DNA from: Archaeoglobales archaeon
GTDB taxonomy: Archaea; Halobacteriota; Archaeoglobi; Archaeoglobales; Archaeoglobaceae
Reading direction: 5' to 3'
Assembly: GCA_030055595.1 (NCBI GenBank)
Contig: JASFYH010000012.1
Location: 1 to 48,265 of the forward strand
Length of the DNA: 48,265 nucleotides
Part shown: positions 22,457 to 31,728 of the stretch, piece after piece
Layout: the number at the start of each line of letters is the position of its first letter
Position numbering within the stretch: position 1 is the first letter of the stretch
Program-made: the position numbers and the translations under genes
Notes under the pieces: generated by a model
The model's input: the letters and a program-made list of their open reading frames with translations, nothing else
What the model was told of the DNA's origin: nothing
The model's database searches: none

Positions 22457-23915
22457 ATCTCGAAATTATTTTTTCTGAAAATTTTATCAATTCCCTCCAA
22501 TTTTCAAACTCTCGCTTTAAGTCCTCCTTTGGCTCAAACTCCTGAGCGGTTTCAGCGCAAACCCGTTTCCACTTTCCAAGAGCTCTTCCCGCAATGAGAT
22601 ATGAGCCAAAAAGTGCACCATTTAGATTTGAACTTCTTTTAACCTTCAATCCAGTGACGTTTGCAATGCACTGTAGCAGAAAATCGTTTGAACTCATCTC
22701 TCCATCTGATCTGATCGAATCCAATTTTTCCACTTTTTTCATTAGCTCCACTATTTCTGCGATTCTGAATGCTATCGACTCAAGCAAAGCCCTGATCAGA
22801 TCTTCTTTTCGCATGCTGTTTGTGAGCCCATAAAGGAGCCCGGGAATTGCTTTGTAGTGTGGCGTTCCAAGACCAACGAATGATGGAACAAGGTAAAGGC
22901 AGTTCTTAGAGCAGAATGCAAGCTCGGAAGTTTCCTTTACGTCTTTAACGATTCCGAGCTCTTTAAAAAGCTCAACCGCGGAGCCACTGTAGTATAGCAT
23001 ACCTTCAAGCATGAACCTCTTCTCCCCCTTAAGCTTCCAGGCGATTAGGGGCAAAAGCTTCGGAAAAACTTCAGCCTCTTCACCAACGTTAAGATCCACA
23101 AAGCTTCCAGTTCCATTTGTAACTTTAAGCTCTCCTCTTTCCCAACAGCCCAGGGAGTATAGCGAAGCGGATTGATCCGCTATGACGCCTGTTATGGGCA
23201 CATTTCTGTATTCTCCAAAAACTTGATCGCTTTCAACAACCTTTGGCAAAAGTTCTTCCTCGATTTCAACGAGTTCCATGATCGTTTTGCTCCATTCAAG
23301 TTTGAACGGATCAAACAACGCAGTCGCTCCCGCATTTGAATAGTCTGTTAAATGCTCGCCAGTCAGCTTATAGATCAGCCAGCTGTCTATAGTGCCCGTT
23401 TTAAGCTTGTAATTTTCGGGTTTCTTTATCTGATCGAGAAGCCAGCGAAGTTTAACGCTGGAATGAGTTGGGTTGAATGAAAAGTCCGCAACTGACATCA
23501 ACCACTTTGCAGTCCTTTTCTTCTTTATAGCAGGAATAATGCTCGCTGAATTCTGAACGAGCTTTCCGAGGACTTTTCCAATTCTGATCTTCAAATTACT
23601 ATTCAGTCTAATTGCAACCTCGAGAGCTCTGGAGTCCTGCCAGCCAATTGCTGGAAAAACCGCCTTGCCAGTTTTTTCATCCCATAAAACGATCGTAGCC
23701 CTTTGATTAGTTATACCTATTGCCTCAACTCCATATTTGTCGATTGCATAGTCCGCCATTGTCCTGGCTTTTCTTGCAAGGTCCTCAACATCGATTTCCA
23801 CCCATCCAGGATATGGGCAATTCTTTACAATTGGCTCCTTTCTGAGCTCTAAAAGCTTATCATCGTAAACAGCGAGCTTAATATTCGTAGTTCCAGCGTC
23901 GATGACCGCAATCAT
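22446..23915 (-). CDS. glpK: FGGY-family kinase, probable glycerol kinase
   Basis: The 489-aa protein has the FGGY fold: phosphate-1 loop VIDAGTTNIKLAVYD at the N-terminus, AIGITNQRATIVLWDEKTG (glycerol-kinase-like NQRET segment), PAIGWQDSRA, GVIADQSASLYSLGC and the C-terminal SDGEMSSNDFLLQ adenosine-binding turn. It should phosphorylate glycerol or a related polyol. The next two genes upstream, GlpC-like and an FAD oxidase, fit oxidation of the resulting glycerol phosphate. Identity to GlpK is probable but other FGGY substrates (xylulose, ribulose) cannot be excluded. It overlaps the GlpC-like gene by one base. Confidence 0.78.
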   Translation of the reverse strand: MIAVIDAGTTNIKLAVYDDKLLELRKEPIVKNCPYPGWVEIDVEDLARKARTMADYAIDKYGVEAIGITNQRATIVLWDEKTGKAVFPAIGWQDSRALEVAIRLNSNLKIRIGKVLGKLVQNSASIIPAIKKKRTAKWLMSVADFSFNPTHSSVKLRWLLDQIKKPENYKLKTGTIDSWLIYKLTGEHLTDYSNAGATALFDPFKLEWSKTIMELVEIEEELLPKVVESDQVFGEYRNVPITGVIADQSASLYSLGCWERGELKVTNGTGSFVDLNVGEEAEVFPKLLPLIAWKLKGEKRFMLEGMLYYSGSAVELFKELGIVKDVKETSELAFCSKNCLYLVPSFVGLGTPHYKAIPGLLYGLTNSMRKEDLIRALLESIAFRIAEIVELMKKVEKLDSIRSDGEMSSNDFLLQCIANVTGLKVKRSSNLNGALFGSYLIAGRALGKWKRVCAETAQEFEPKEDLKREFENWRELIKFSEKIISRFKS

Positions 23916-24889
23916 TAGAGCACCTCCAGAACAATTTCAACGAGATCTTTAGCATTCAAAGCTTTTTTGCATGCGGGACAGGCGGTTATTATCTCGGATT
24001 CGAATTGTTTTCTTCTTCTTTCAGCTATTTTTTCCGCATTCTCAGGATATAGCAGTCTGTAAACTCCGCCGTATCCACAGCATGCTGTCTGTCTGCCACT
24101 AAAAGCGGGTTCGATGAGCTCAAATCCACATGCCTTTAGGAATTCCCTTGGTTCTTCAACCAACCCCAACTTTCTTGCCATAATGCAGGGGTCATGGTAT
24201 GAAATGCTTCCACCAATCTTTAATGGCTTCATAACGCTGAACATGTGTTCCGCTTTTATTCCAAGCCCCTTCATTGTGTAAACGCAGTGCGGACAGTTGC
24301 TTATCACCATCTCATATTGCGAAGCAACTTTTTTCAACTTTGAGAAGTGTTCAGAATACCTTTTGTCGCCCAACTCGAAGTAGGGCATTCCACAGCAAAT
24401 TATGTCCGAATTGACTGCGAAATCGATTCCAATCTTTTCGAGATATTCCAAAGTCGGCTCAAAAAGCTTGGCTTCGAATGTTCTGCAACCAGGGAAGTAT
24501 AAAATTCTTCCCTCTCTTTCATCGATCTTCTTTGAGATTTTTGAAAGCCATGAATCGATTTTTTCGGCATACTTTCCGCTCCTAAGATTTCTCAGATTGT
24601 CATTAACGCTTATTTCCATTTTGCAGTTTTCTTTGCACGCATCGCACGGAAGACAGTGATATATTGCCTCATTTCCACCAAAATAAGCAATTCTTGACTT
24701 TACGGAAGGTGAAACTGTAAGTCTTTTCTCTGCATCAAAAACAGGACATGCGTATAAACACATGTTCGGGCAGAGCATGCATTTAACGATATCGTCACCA
24801 CTGCCAAGCTTTGTGATGACTTTTGCAAGTCTAAGTTTTGTTTTTAAGTCCGTTTTTTCAAGAATTCGCATCAAGAATTTTGGATTCAT
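23915..24889 (-). CDS. GlpC/HdrD-like iron-sulfur oxidoreductase subunit
   Basis: The 324-aa protein has two [4Fe-4S] ferredoxin motifs (Cys37, 40, 44, 48 in CMLCPNMCLYACPV; Cys79, 82, 85, 89 in CLPCDACKENC) and two CCG domains (FPGCRTFEAKL with ICCGMPYFELGD, and HDPCIMARKLG with ACCGYGGVYRLLYP), as in GlpC and HdrD. It would pass electrons from the FAD subunit encoded just upstream (4-nt overlap) to the membrane quinone pool. No membrane anchor is seen in the subunit. GATC is rare in this gene (two sites) and absent upstream of 24528. Confidence 0.87.
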   Translation of the reverse strand: MNPKFLMRILEKTDLKTKLRLAKVITKLGSGDDIVKCMLCPNMCLYACPVFDAEKRLTVSPSVKSRIAYFGGNEAIYHCLPCDACKENCKMEISVNDNLRNLRSGKYAEKIDSWLSKISKKIDEREGRILYFPGCRTFEAKLFEPTLEYLEKIGIDFAVNSDIICCGMPYFELGDKRYSEHFSKLKKVASQYEMVISNCPHCVYTMKGLGIKAEHMFSVMKPLKIGGSISYHDPCIMARKLGLVEEPREFLKACGFELIEPAFSGRQTACCGYGGVYRLLYPENAEKIAERRRKQFESEIITACPACKKALNAKDLVEIVLEVL

Positions 24890-26220
24890 GGAAAAACACC
24901 TCTGTTCATTATGTTGTTTTTATCAACAAGAAGCTTGAGTTCTTTTAGGAAACTAAGATAGCTCCCGAACTCATCCCTTAGCCAAGCCTTTCTAAGCCTT
25001 CCAATCCCATGGTGGTGCGTAATATTGCCTCCATTTTGCAGAGAAGCGGTTATGGCTTTTTGCCAGACCTCTCTGTAATATTCCTCAGGTTCTGAAGGAA
25101 AGCCAGCAAAGGTGAAGTAAAAACAGAGCCCACTGTCGTAGAAATGCGATGCATGTGCTGATGCGGTCACAGTTCCTTCAACGCTCCTGATAGCTTCGAT
25201 TACTGCTTTGTAAAGCTTGGAAGCGGAATTCCAGAAACAAGATACCTCAATTGTGTCAAAAATAAAGCCAAGAATCCCAATTTTCGAAATATCTGAGACA
25301 TCAAATCTCTTCTCAAGCCATAAATCCGCATAGCCTTCGACTTCAATGCCTGAAGAGATTTCTTTTGCCTTTTCAGCCTGTTTTTTTGCATTCTCTCCTT
25401 CAAAAATCAAAATAAGACTGAAAGACTCGCTGTCAAAGTATCTAAGTGTTTCTTCGTCGTCAAAAATCCGCATGAGCGCTGGCTTTAACTTTAAAAACTT
25501 TTTTGCATCTTCAAGAGCTGATTCGATGCTATTGTATTCAAAGGATAGCTTCACAACTTCTTTGGGCAATTCAAAAATTTTCATCGTGACTTCTGCAATA
25601 ACTCCCAACAAGCCCTCACTGCCGACAAAAAGCTTTTTTAAATCAATTCCCGCTCTTCTCGGTGTCTTTCTTTCTTCAAGTATTTCTCCATTTGGGAGCA
25701 CAACCTTTAGCGAAACCAGAAGATTCTCAATGTTGCCGTAGCCTGTGGAGAATTGACCGCTTGAAGCAGTTGCAACCCATCCGCCGACAGTTGAGCAAAA
25801 AAGACTCTGTGGGATATGCCTGAGACTGAAACCCCTGTGGTTAAGCAGTTTTTCCAGCCTACCGCCAATAACACCCGCTCCAGCGGTTACGAGCATGTTC
25901 TCTTCGTCAATCTCAACCCAGTCCAATGCGAGCGTTGAAAGTGCAATTCCCCCCTCGTAAGGCGTTGCAGAATCTATGACCCCACTTGCCCCGCCAAAGA
26001 CGTAAACTGGAACTTTAAGTTCGTTGGCAATTTTTAAAACCTTTGAAACCTCCTCTACAGACTTCGGAAATACGACAACTTCGGGAAGTGCTGGAGTAGC
26101 TTTTTTTAGAATCTTTAGCTGGTGAAGTGGATTAAAGTCCTTGCAATATGCTATTAAATCCTCATAGTCCGTGGAGAAGGCAATTTTTTCGTTTCTAAGT
26201 CTTTCAATTACCCCGAGCAT
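24886..26220 (-). CDS. FAD-linked oxidase (GlcD/alkyl-DHAP-synthase family)
   Basis: The 444-aa protein has the FAD_binding_4 (PCMH) domain in residues 35-230: PEVVVFPKSVEEVSKVLKIA, VFGGASGVIDSATP, HIPQSLFCSTVGGWVATASS and LFVGSEGLLGVIAEVTMKI. The C-terminal FAD-oxidase domain ends with HHHGIGRLRKAWL (His-rich substrate site). It belongs with D-lactate/glycolate/alkyl-DHAP enzymes. With the GlpC-like protein and a glycerol kinase in one array, glycerol phosphate or a hydroxy acid is a likely substrate (inference). The whole gene has no GATC site. Confidence 0.85.
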   Translation of the reverse strand: MLGVIERLRNEKIAFSTDYEDLIAYCKDFNPLHQLKILKKATPALPEVVVFPKSVEEVSKVLKIANELKVPVYVFGGASGVIDSATPYEGGIALSTLALDWVEIDEENMLVTAGAGVIGGRLEKLLNHRGFSLRHIPQSLFCSTVGGWVATASSGQFSTGYGNIENLLVSLKVVLPNGEILEERKTPRRAGIDLKKLFVGSEGLLGVIAEVTMKIFELPKEVVKLSFEYNSIESALEDAKKFLKLKPALMRIFDDEETLRYFDSESFSLILIFEGENAKKQAEKAKEISSGIEVEGYADLWLEKRFDVSDISKIGILGFIFDTIEVSCFWNSASKLYKAVIEAIRSVEGTVTASAHASHFYDSGLCFYFTFAGFPSEPEEYYREVWQKAITASLQNGGNITHHHGIGRLRKAWLRDEFGSYLSFLKELKLLVDKNNIMNRGVFP

Positions 26221-26240
26221 GATTTTATTTTTGAGTTTAA

Positions 26241-26597
26241 TTAATAAGCTTTCCGCTGAAGCTTCCTTAATAAGTAAGCAACAAAAAATAAAAACGAGCT
26301 CATAAGGAGCAACCAGTATCCTGCGAGATACTCAGGCGAGTGCATCTTCGAAAAGCTCAGGAAAAGGAAAAAGCATAGCATTAAAGACCCTGCAATTAAA
26401 TTAAATCTTGCTTTATATAGCCCAATAATGGCTGACAGGAATGCCAGAAAGACAGCAAGTCTCAAGTAAGGGTTCATTGCGAAGTCAAGTAAGGTCATTT
26501 GCCTGAATTCGATGCTCATCACTGGCAAGAATAGCGTTGAAGTCAAGATTATGATAGCAATCAACGTTATAACTTTTGGAGCATCAATCTTTACCAT
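26241..26597 (-). CDS. Small four-helix membrane protein, unknown function
   Basis: The 118-aa protein has four hydrophobic helices (about 10-25, 42-58, 66-83 and 92-112) and ends with the basic YLLRKLQRKAY, probably cytoplasmic. No motif or family is recognised. It overlaps the alpha/beta hydrolase gene by 14 nt and is 20 nt from the FAD oxidase gene, so it is part of the same transcript. Confidence 0.6.
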   Translation of the reverse strand: MVKIDAPKVITLIAIIILTSTLFLPVMSIEFRQMTLLDFAMNPYLRLAVFLAFLSAIIGLYKARFNLIAGSLMLCFFLFLSFSKMHSPEYLAGYWLLLMSSFLFFVAYLLRKLQRKAY

Positions 26598-27339
26598 AGG
26601 AATTTTTTACCAAGCCAATAAAGTTTCTGAGCTCAGCATTGAAATCTTCGGGATTTTCGAGCATAACCATGTGTCCAGCGTTTTTTATAATCCTTACCTC
26701 AGCCCCATATTGTGTGAAGAACTGCGAATACTTCACAGGCGTTAGAAAATCGTTCTCTCCGACGATTGCAAGCGTTGGAACATCGAATTTTATATTTCCA
26801 GCCTTATAGTCTTCGAGAAGGTCGAATTCATTGCAAAGCATTAAATCTTTTAGCAAAATTTCAGCTCTTGCTTCAAATAACTTGGCGAACAGCTCAACAA
26901 ACTCTTTTCTGTGAAAAGCCATGTCAGCCATGAATTTTGCAGTTTCTGAAGGCATTTCCTTCAAACCTTCAAGGACTTTGGGAAGCACCCGTAATCTCGC
27001 TCCTGTTCCAACGAGAACGAGAGCAAGAACGGTCTCTCTATGGTTCAGAAATATTTTTTGAGCAATTGCTCCGCCAAGGCTGTGACCAACAACAATTCCC
27101 TTTCCTGAAACAATCTTTATCGTTTCAGCAACAAAATAGGCGTAGTCATCGATGGTGCGGATTTCAGCATTTCCGCTTAGCCCATGATTGGGCAAGTCAA
27201 TTGCATAGCCACCAATTTCTTCTAATTGCTTTGTCCATATCTCAGCATCACCACCAGAGCCGTGAATGTAAAATATGGGCACATCGGAGCCTTTTAAAAC
27301 CGATATTTTTGTATTGCCAACCAAAAGCTTGAGCCTCAT
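26584..27339 (-). CDS. Alpha/beta hydrolase
   Basis: The 251-aa protein is a single-domain alpha/beta hydrolase. It has the oxyanion turn [10 protein letters not shown] (26-35), the nucleophile elbow VGHSLGG with Ser87, an acidic residue in [12 protein letters not shown], and the catalytic His in [11 protein letters not shown]. It could be an esterase, a thioesterase or a C-C hydrolase; the sequence does not tell. It overlaps gatA by 4 nt. The gene lacks GATC, like its neighbours on both sides. Confidence 0.88.
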   Translation of the reverse strand: MRLKLLVGNTKISVLKGSDVPIFYIHGSGGDAEIWTKQLEEIGGYAIDLPNHGLSGNAEIRTIDDYAYFVAETIKIVSGKGIVVGHSLGGAIAQKIFLNHRETVLALVLVGTGARLRVLPKVLEGLKEMPSETAKFMADMAFHRKEFVELFAKLFEARAEILLKDLMLCNEFDLLEDYKAGNIKFDVPTLAIVGENDFLTPVKYSQFFTQYGAEVRIIKNAGHMVMLENPEDFNAELRNFIGLVKNSYGKD

Positions 27340-28679
27340 TTTGCCTCCAATTTCTTTGCAAAACTGATTAGCTTACTCTCTTCAAAGTAGTTCCCTATGA
27401 CCTGCATTCCAACCGGAAGACCCTTAATGAAGCCCAAAGGAATGTTCAAAGCTGGAAGTCCAGCAAGGTTGACTGGAACAGTGTTTACGTCCATTTTATA
27501 CATTGTAAGCGGGTCCTTGAGTTCTCCAATTCTGAAAGGCAGGGTTGGCATCGTAGGCGAAACAAGAACGTCGAATTTTGCGAATGCATTTCTGAAATCC
27601 TCAATGATAAGTGTTCTTGCCTTCAAAGCCTTAAGGTAGTATTTTCCATAATAGCCTGCTGAGAGAGCATAGCTTCCAAGCATGATTCTGCGTTTCACTT
27701 CCTCGCCGAAACCCTCTGCACGAACTCTCGAGAAGTAATCGCTCCAAGAAGTTAGTTCTGGAACGCTGAAGCCGTAGCGAACACCATCGTATCTTGCGAG
27801 ATTTGATGAAGCCTCGCTCATTGCAATTATGTAGTAGGCAGACAAGGCGTATTTGAGCGATGGAAGCTCAATTTCTTCGTATTCAAAGCCATTTAGTGCG
27901 TCAAAAAACCTGTCCATAATCTGCTCTTCAGCGGACATGTTTTTAACAACCCCAATCCTTAGATTCTCGACTTCTCTGAATTCAAAGCTTCTCCCCGCAT
28001 TTGTTGAATCCCTTTCGTCCTTTCCCGCAATCACTTCGAGAAGCAGAATGAGGTCTTCAATGCTATTTGCCATCGGTCCAATTTGTTCAAGCGAATTCGC
28101 GTAGGGAATTAATCCAAATCTTGAAACAAGTCCATATGTTGGCTTGAGCCCGTAAACACCGCAAAAGCTTGCAGGACATCTTATGCTACCTCCAGTGTCG
28201 CTACCCAAAGCTAAAACTGCCTCATCATTAGCAAGAACCGCAGAGCTTCCGCCACTGCTACCACCAGCAACCCTGTTGAGGTCGTAGGGATTTCTAACGA
28301 CTCCAAAGTAGGAAGTTTCGGTAGTAGTCCCCATCCCGAATTCATCCATGTTGGTTTTACCAATTATTATCGCCCCTTCCGCCTTGAGCCTTTCAACAAC
28401 ATGGGCATCGAAAACTGGAACGTAATTGGACAGCATTTTTGAAGCACAGGTGGTTCTTATCCCCTTAGTGGTTATGTTATCCTTTACCGCAACAGGCACT
28501 CCGGCGAGTCGGCCCTTAATCTTGCTCTTATCGTATTCTTCAGCTTTCTGCAAGCTTTTGTCCTTGCAAACCGTGATATAGGCATTTAGTTTGCTTTTCT
28601 CAATTCTCTCAAGCATTTTGCTAATTGCTTCAAGGCATCCATTCTCTTCGACAAGCTTTCGCCATTCAGCAAGCTTCAC
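27336..28679 (-). CDS. gatA: Aspartyl/glutamyl-tRNA amidotransferase subunit A
   Basis: The 447-aa amidase supplies ammonia from glutamine for the conversion of Asp-tRNA(Asn) or Glu-tRNA(Gln). The amidase triad is Lys66 ([11 protein letters not shown]), Ser141 ([10 protein letters not shown], cis-Ser) and Ser165 (GSDTGGSIR). Other family segments include [15 protein letters not shown] and [20 protein letters not shown]. The amidase signature and length fit GatA. It overlaps gatC by 4 nt. gatB is not in the window. The gene contains no GATC, in contrast to gatC on its upstream side. Confidence 0.93.
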   Translation of the reverse strand: MKLAEWRKLVEENGCLEAISKMLERIEKSKLNAYITVCKDKSLQKAEEYDKSKIKGRLAGVPVAVKDNITTKGIRTTCASKMLSNYVPVFDAHVVERLKAEGAIIIGKTNMDEFGMGTTTETSYFGVVRNPYDLNRVAGGSSGGSSAVLANDEAVLALGSDTGGSIRCPASFCGVYGLKPTYGLVSRFGLIPYANSLEQIGPMANSIEDLILLLEVIAGKDERDSTNAGRSFEFREVENLRIGVVKNMSAEEQIMDRFFDALNGFEYEEIELPSLKYALSAYYIIAMSEASSNLARYDGVRYGFSVPELTSWSDYFSRVRAEGFGEEVKRRIMLGSYALSAGYYGKYYLKALKARTLIIEDFRNAFAKFDVLVSPTMPTLPFRIGELKDPLTMYKMDVNTVPVNLAGLPALNIPLGFIKGLPVGMQVIGNYFEESKLISFAKKLEAK

Positions 28680-28957
28680 TCAACCACCTTTGGTCCTACA
28701 AAGTATCCTTCCTCCTTTCTTGGTGCATTTTTCAAAGCAGAGTCCTGATCAAGTCCCTTCTTGGCTAAATCTTCTCTAAAAACGTTTCTAATCTCGAGAA
28801 CGTGGAATGTTGGCTTCACTTCTTCGCTTATCTCGTCAAGGATATTGAAGTAGCTTAAAATGTCTTCGAATTCCTTTCGAAATTTTTCCGCCTCATTTTC
28901 GGAGATCATGAGCTTTGCAAGGCGTGAGACATGGTAAACGTCCTCTACTGAAACCAT
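28676..28957 (-). CDS. gatC: Aspartyl/glutamyl-tRNA amidotransferase subunit C
   Basis: The 93-aa chaperone-like subunit wraps around GatA and GatB. It has the two N-terminal helices ([32 protein letters not shown]) and the extended belt ([30 protein letters not shown]) typical of GatC. A TATA-like sequence about 27 nt upstream (ATATTTATTTAA on the minus strand) suggests that it heads the seven-gene array that ends with glpK. GATC sites occur at 28747 and 28904. Confidence 0.93.
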   Translation of the reverse strand: MVSVEDVYHVSRLAKLMISENEAEKFRKEFEDILSYFNILDEISEEVKPTFHVLEIRNVFREDLAKKGLDQDSALKNAPRKEEGYFVGPKVVE

Positions 28958-29033
28958 GTGATTGGAAAGGCAGAAGGTTAAATAAATATTGCTTTAAACT
29001 CGAAGCGGTAGAGAGAGCTTTAAAAGATAATTT

Positions 29034-29486
29034 TCAAACAAGTTTGGAATCAAGCTTCTCTTTGATCGCTATTTCATGCAATTTTTTGTCTGCGGTGTAA
29101 AAAAGATCGGCTTTAGAAACCCGAGCGGACACGAGCTGGAGAGCATCAGCCTGATAAACATGGTATTTTTCCATCAAATCCCAAGACTGGACGATTATTG
29201 AATTAAAAAGATTTACGAGTTCTATAAGCCTTAGCTTTTTCATTCTTAGTAGTTCCGCGAGAAAATTGTTCCTTGCAATTTCATAATCCTTCTCATCGAG
29301 AGCTCCGATTCTTTTAGCTCTGTCAAGCACGCCCAAAACTTCGCCAACGTTCCAAATGCTGAATGAAATTTTTGAAATTCCTTTATAGGCTTCCCGGTAG
29401 ATTTCAGAGACGATGTCGCTATTCTCTTCTTCGATGTATCTCTTGACTATTGCACTACTGTCCAAGTAGTATCTGGTCTCTTTCAT
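29034..29486 (-). CDS. vapC: VapC toxin, PIN-domain ribonuclease
   Basis: The 150-aa PIN protein has the acidic metal-binding set Asp9 (YLDSSAIVKRY), Glu49 (NVGEVLG), Asp114 (YQADALQLVSA) and Asp133 (FYTADKKLHEIA), all intact. It should be an Mg2+-dependent endoribonuclease held inactive by VapB. The start lies inside the 3' end of vapB (32-nt overlap), the usual VapBC order. Confidence 0.9.
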   Translation of the reverse strand: MKETRYYLDSSAIVKRYIEEENSDIVSEIYREAYKGISKISFSIWNVGEVLGVLDRAKRIGALDEKDYEIARNNFLAELLRMKKLRLIELVNLFNSIIVQSWDLMEKYHVYQADALQLVSARVSKADLFYTADKKLHEIAIKEKLDSKLV

Positions 29487-29721
29487 CTCTCATCTCCCTT
29501 ACAAGCTTGCTTAAAGCACTCTTTGCTTTTATCGGTCTGAAATCAATTTCAGAATCCAATGAGATTAAACTTTCGAGCTTTTTTTCAACGCCCAATAAAA
29601 TTTTTTCCGCAATTAGTTCTTCTATCAGATCGCTCAAATCTTTATTTTCCTCATAAGCCCTTCTTTTCAAATTCTGCCATAGTTCAGAATCGACGTATAC
29701 GCTTGTTTTTACTCTCCCCAT
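29455..29721 (-). CDS. vapB: VapB antitoxin, ribbon-helix-helix type
   Basis: The 88-aa protein starts MGRVKTSVYVDSELWQNLKR, the beta strand and first helix of a ribbon-helix-helix fold, followed by ENKDLSDLIEELIAEKIL (second helix). The acidic and charged C-terminal half would bind and block VapC. A TATA-overlapping inverted repeat at 29742-29755 about 27 nt upstream is a likely autoregulatory site. Confidence 0.87.
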   Translation of the reverse strand: MGRVKTSVYVDSELWQNLKRRAYEENKDLSDLIEELIAEKILLGVEKKLESLISLDSEIDFRPIKAKSALSKLVREMRDERDQILLGQ

Positions 29722-29741
29722 AGCTTAATTACTCCTTGAAA

Positions 29742-29755
29742 GATATAAGTATATC
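29742..29755 (-). promoter_or_regulatory. Operator/TATA of vapBC: GATATA-AG-TATATC
   Basis: A perfect inverted repeat (6-bp arms, 2-bp spacer) is itself the TATA region of the vapB gene, centred about 27 nt before its ATG at 29721. Binding of VapB there would block transcription factors directly. Binding is inference from the layout. Confidence 0.55.
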
Positions 29756-29764
29756 GGTAAAAAC

Positions 29765-30997
29765 TTACTTAGGCTTATACCTCAGAATTCCCGCAATCCC
29801 ACCGAATGCCCTCAAAAGGACTTCTCCTTCTTCAGTCTCCGTGGACAAAAACTCAACCTTCGTGTTCATTCTCTCAGCAATTCCCGAAAGCTCAAGGACC
29901 ACATCAATTCTCTCGACTTCTTCCATTTCAACTCCATCCTTTTCGCATATCTGCCTTGAAACTGCCTTATCCTTTAAGGTCACAACCTTCTCTTCTCCGC
30001 ACGTTGGGCATCGGTAGCGAACTCTCTCAAGGCGGAGATCTTCTGAAAACAGCAAAGTATCCACAGCACCAAGTTCCAAATACTTCCTTATCTCTTCTTC
30101 GCCATAAACCGCAAGCCCGTCTCTCGAGATCTCGTATAGGAAGCGACTCATCAGACTTTTCTCCCGCACAAGATCCACTTCGGAGAGCAGATCCTTAGCT
30201 TTATCAACAAGCTCGTAAAGTCCGCTCTCGCTCGTGTAGCCAACGTCGAAAAGCCCGAGCACCTTTCTTTGCAGTTCGTGATGCAGATATTCGCCTTGGT
30301 AGAATTCATCCTTAGTTGGCGAAGGACCGCCGATCAGAATTCCTACAAGCTTGTCCTTGTGGGGTAAGAATGCGTTGCTTGCCATGTCTCCAACTTTTTT
30401 GTAGAATTCGTGAATTGCGATCTCTCTGAGTCTTTCAAAGCGAACACTACTCTGCCCGCCCTGTCTGTGCTTTCCCGGCACCATCGAAGTGTCGTAGTCA
30501 AGGACATCGATTCTTCTACCTCTTAGCAGTCCGATCGTAGCCTCCCTTCGGTCGATTACTATGAGCCCGTAGAGTTTCTTCTCTCTGAGCATCTCCTTTA
30601 AAGGTTCCAAAAAGAATTTTGCATCGCAATGATACTTGTAAAGTGGCACTGGCTCCGGAGGTTCGATGATCTCGGTTATGTGCTTTTCCTTGCCGTCGAT
30701 GGTGACAAGACCGCTCAGTATTACCATTCCATGCTCTGGGGGTTTTCTGTATAGCTTCAATCTATTGAGGATTGCCTCAAGCCCTGTGATCACGTTAGTC
30801 CTCGTTTGCTTTGACTTGATGTTCGAAGCTTGGCTAAGTTCTTCTCTAAGCTGATTTGCAATGTCCGCTATGTTCTTGTCTGGCGGGATGTAAAGAGTTA
30901 TAAGCTCAGTTCCCTTACCACGATAGCTATCAAGCTCTTCGAGCTTCCTTCTGAACTCATACATCAACTTTTTTGACATGCTCTCCTCCTCTGCCAC
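29765..30997 (-). CDS. prf1: Peptide chain release factor aRF1
   Basis: The 410-aa class I release factor reads all three stop codons. NIKS at 59-62 (codon recognition) and GGQ at 180-182 in HRQGGQSSVRFERLRE (peptidyl-tRNA hydrolysis) are intact. Domain 3 has a zinc-ribbon-like RCPTCGEEKVVTLKDK with Cys residues. The ATG at 30979 (Met7) is an alternative start. It overlaps uppS by 34 nt and ends the run lysS-rSAM-DUF2551-uppS-prf1. Confidence 0.96.
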   Translation of the reverse strand: MAEEESMSKKLMYEFRRKLEELDSYRGKGTELITLYIPPDKNIADIANQLREELSQASNIKSKQTRTNVITGLEAILNRLKLYRKPPEHGMVILSGLVTIDGKEKHITEIIEPPEPVPLYKYHCDAKFFLEPLKEMLREKKLYGLIVIDRREATIGLLRGRRIDVLDYDTSMVPGKHRQGGQSSVRFERLREIAIHEFYKKVGDMASNAFLPHKDKLVGILIGGPSPTKDEFYQGEYLHHELQRKVLGLFDVGYTSESGLYELVDKAKDLLSEVDLVREKSLMSRFLYEISRDGLAVYGEEEIRKYLELGAVDTLLFSEDLRLERVRYRCPTCGEEKVVTLKDKAVSRQICEKDGVEMEEVERIDVVLELSGIAERMNTKVEFLSTETEEGEVLLRAFGGIAGILRYKPK

Positions 30998-31728
30998 TCT
31001 CTTATAGCTCTTAAAAGGTCTATTTTCCTAAACTCTGGCCAATAAACATCACAGAAGTAAGCCACGCTGTTTGCGGTCTGCCACGGCAGAAAATTCGAAA
31101 GCCTCTGCTCTCCACCACTCCTTATGACTATGTCAACCTTTGAATAGAGCTCGTGGCTATTGTATAGACTTTCGTTAACAATTCTCTCGTCAATTTCTTC
31201 GGGCATCAGCTCCCCCTTCTTTACCCTTTCCAAGATCTTCTTCGTTGCATCTATTAACTCTTGCCTGCCACCGTAAGCGACAGCCACGTTCAGATAACAC
31301 TTATCGTGCTTTTCAGTGGCTTTTTCGACTTCTTCAATCAGTTTTTGAATTTCGTTTGGTAACAGCTCTCTTCTGCCGACAATTTTTATCCTAACTTTCC
31401 TTTCGAACGTCTTTTTATCGTTAAGCAATCTTTTCAGCTCTCTCTCAAAGATCTGAAAGATATTCTTTTTCTCAATCTCACTTCTACTGAAATTCTCGGT
31501 TGAGAATGCGTAAAGAGTCAACATCTTGATTCCGAGCTCCCAGCACCATTCAAGAACTTCTTCAGCCTTTTTTGATCCAAACTCATGACCCATTAGCTCC
31601 ATTAACCCCCTCTTTTTGGCAAATCTTCGATTTCCATCCATTATAATCGCTATGTGTCTCGGTAGTTCTTTCGTTGAGACCGTTCTCAGCAGTTTCTTTT
31701 CGTAGATCTTATAGATCGGCTTCAACAA
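30964..31728 (-). CDS. uppS: Polyprenyl (undecaprenyl-type) diphosphate synthase
   Basis: The 254-aa cis-prenyltransferase extends geranylgeranyl diphosphate to a long-chain lipid carrier (dolichol type) for glycan transfer. The signature IAIIMDGNRRFAKKRGL carries the Mg-binding Asp31, with GHEFGSKKAEEVLEWC, FSTENFSRSEIE and RSGGEQRLSNFLPWQ following. Its product would be the carrier used by the glycosylation locus at 42057-48265. It overlaps prf1 downstream and DUF2551 upstream (20 nt). Confidence 0.94.
   Translation of the reverse strand: MLKPIYKIYEKKLLRTVSTKELPRHIAIIMDGNRRFAKKRGLMELMGHEFGSKKAEEVLEWCWELGIKMLTLYAFSTENFSRSEIEKKNIFQIFERELKRLLNDKKTFERKVRIKIVGRRELLPNEIQKLIEEVEKATEKHDKCYLNVAVAYGGRQELIDATKKILERVKKGELMPEEIDERIVNESLYNSHELYSKVDIVIRSGGEQRLSNFLPWQTANSVAYFCDVYWPEFRKIDLLRAIREWQRRRACQKS

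Larger units (their letters stand above)
24528..28746. other. GATC-free block
   Basis: By reading every line I find no GATC between 24527 and 28747 (4219 nt), while the flanks have many; for example I count 19 in 14101-15100. The block covers most of the GlpC-like gene, the FAD oxidase, the small membrane protein, the hydrolase and nearly all of gatA. It starts and ends inside genes. See the corresponding finding. Confidence 0.8.
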
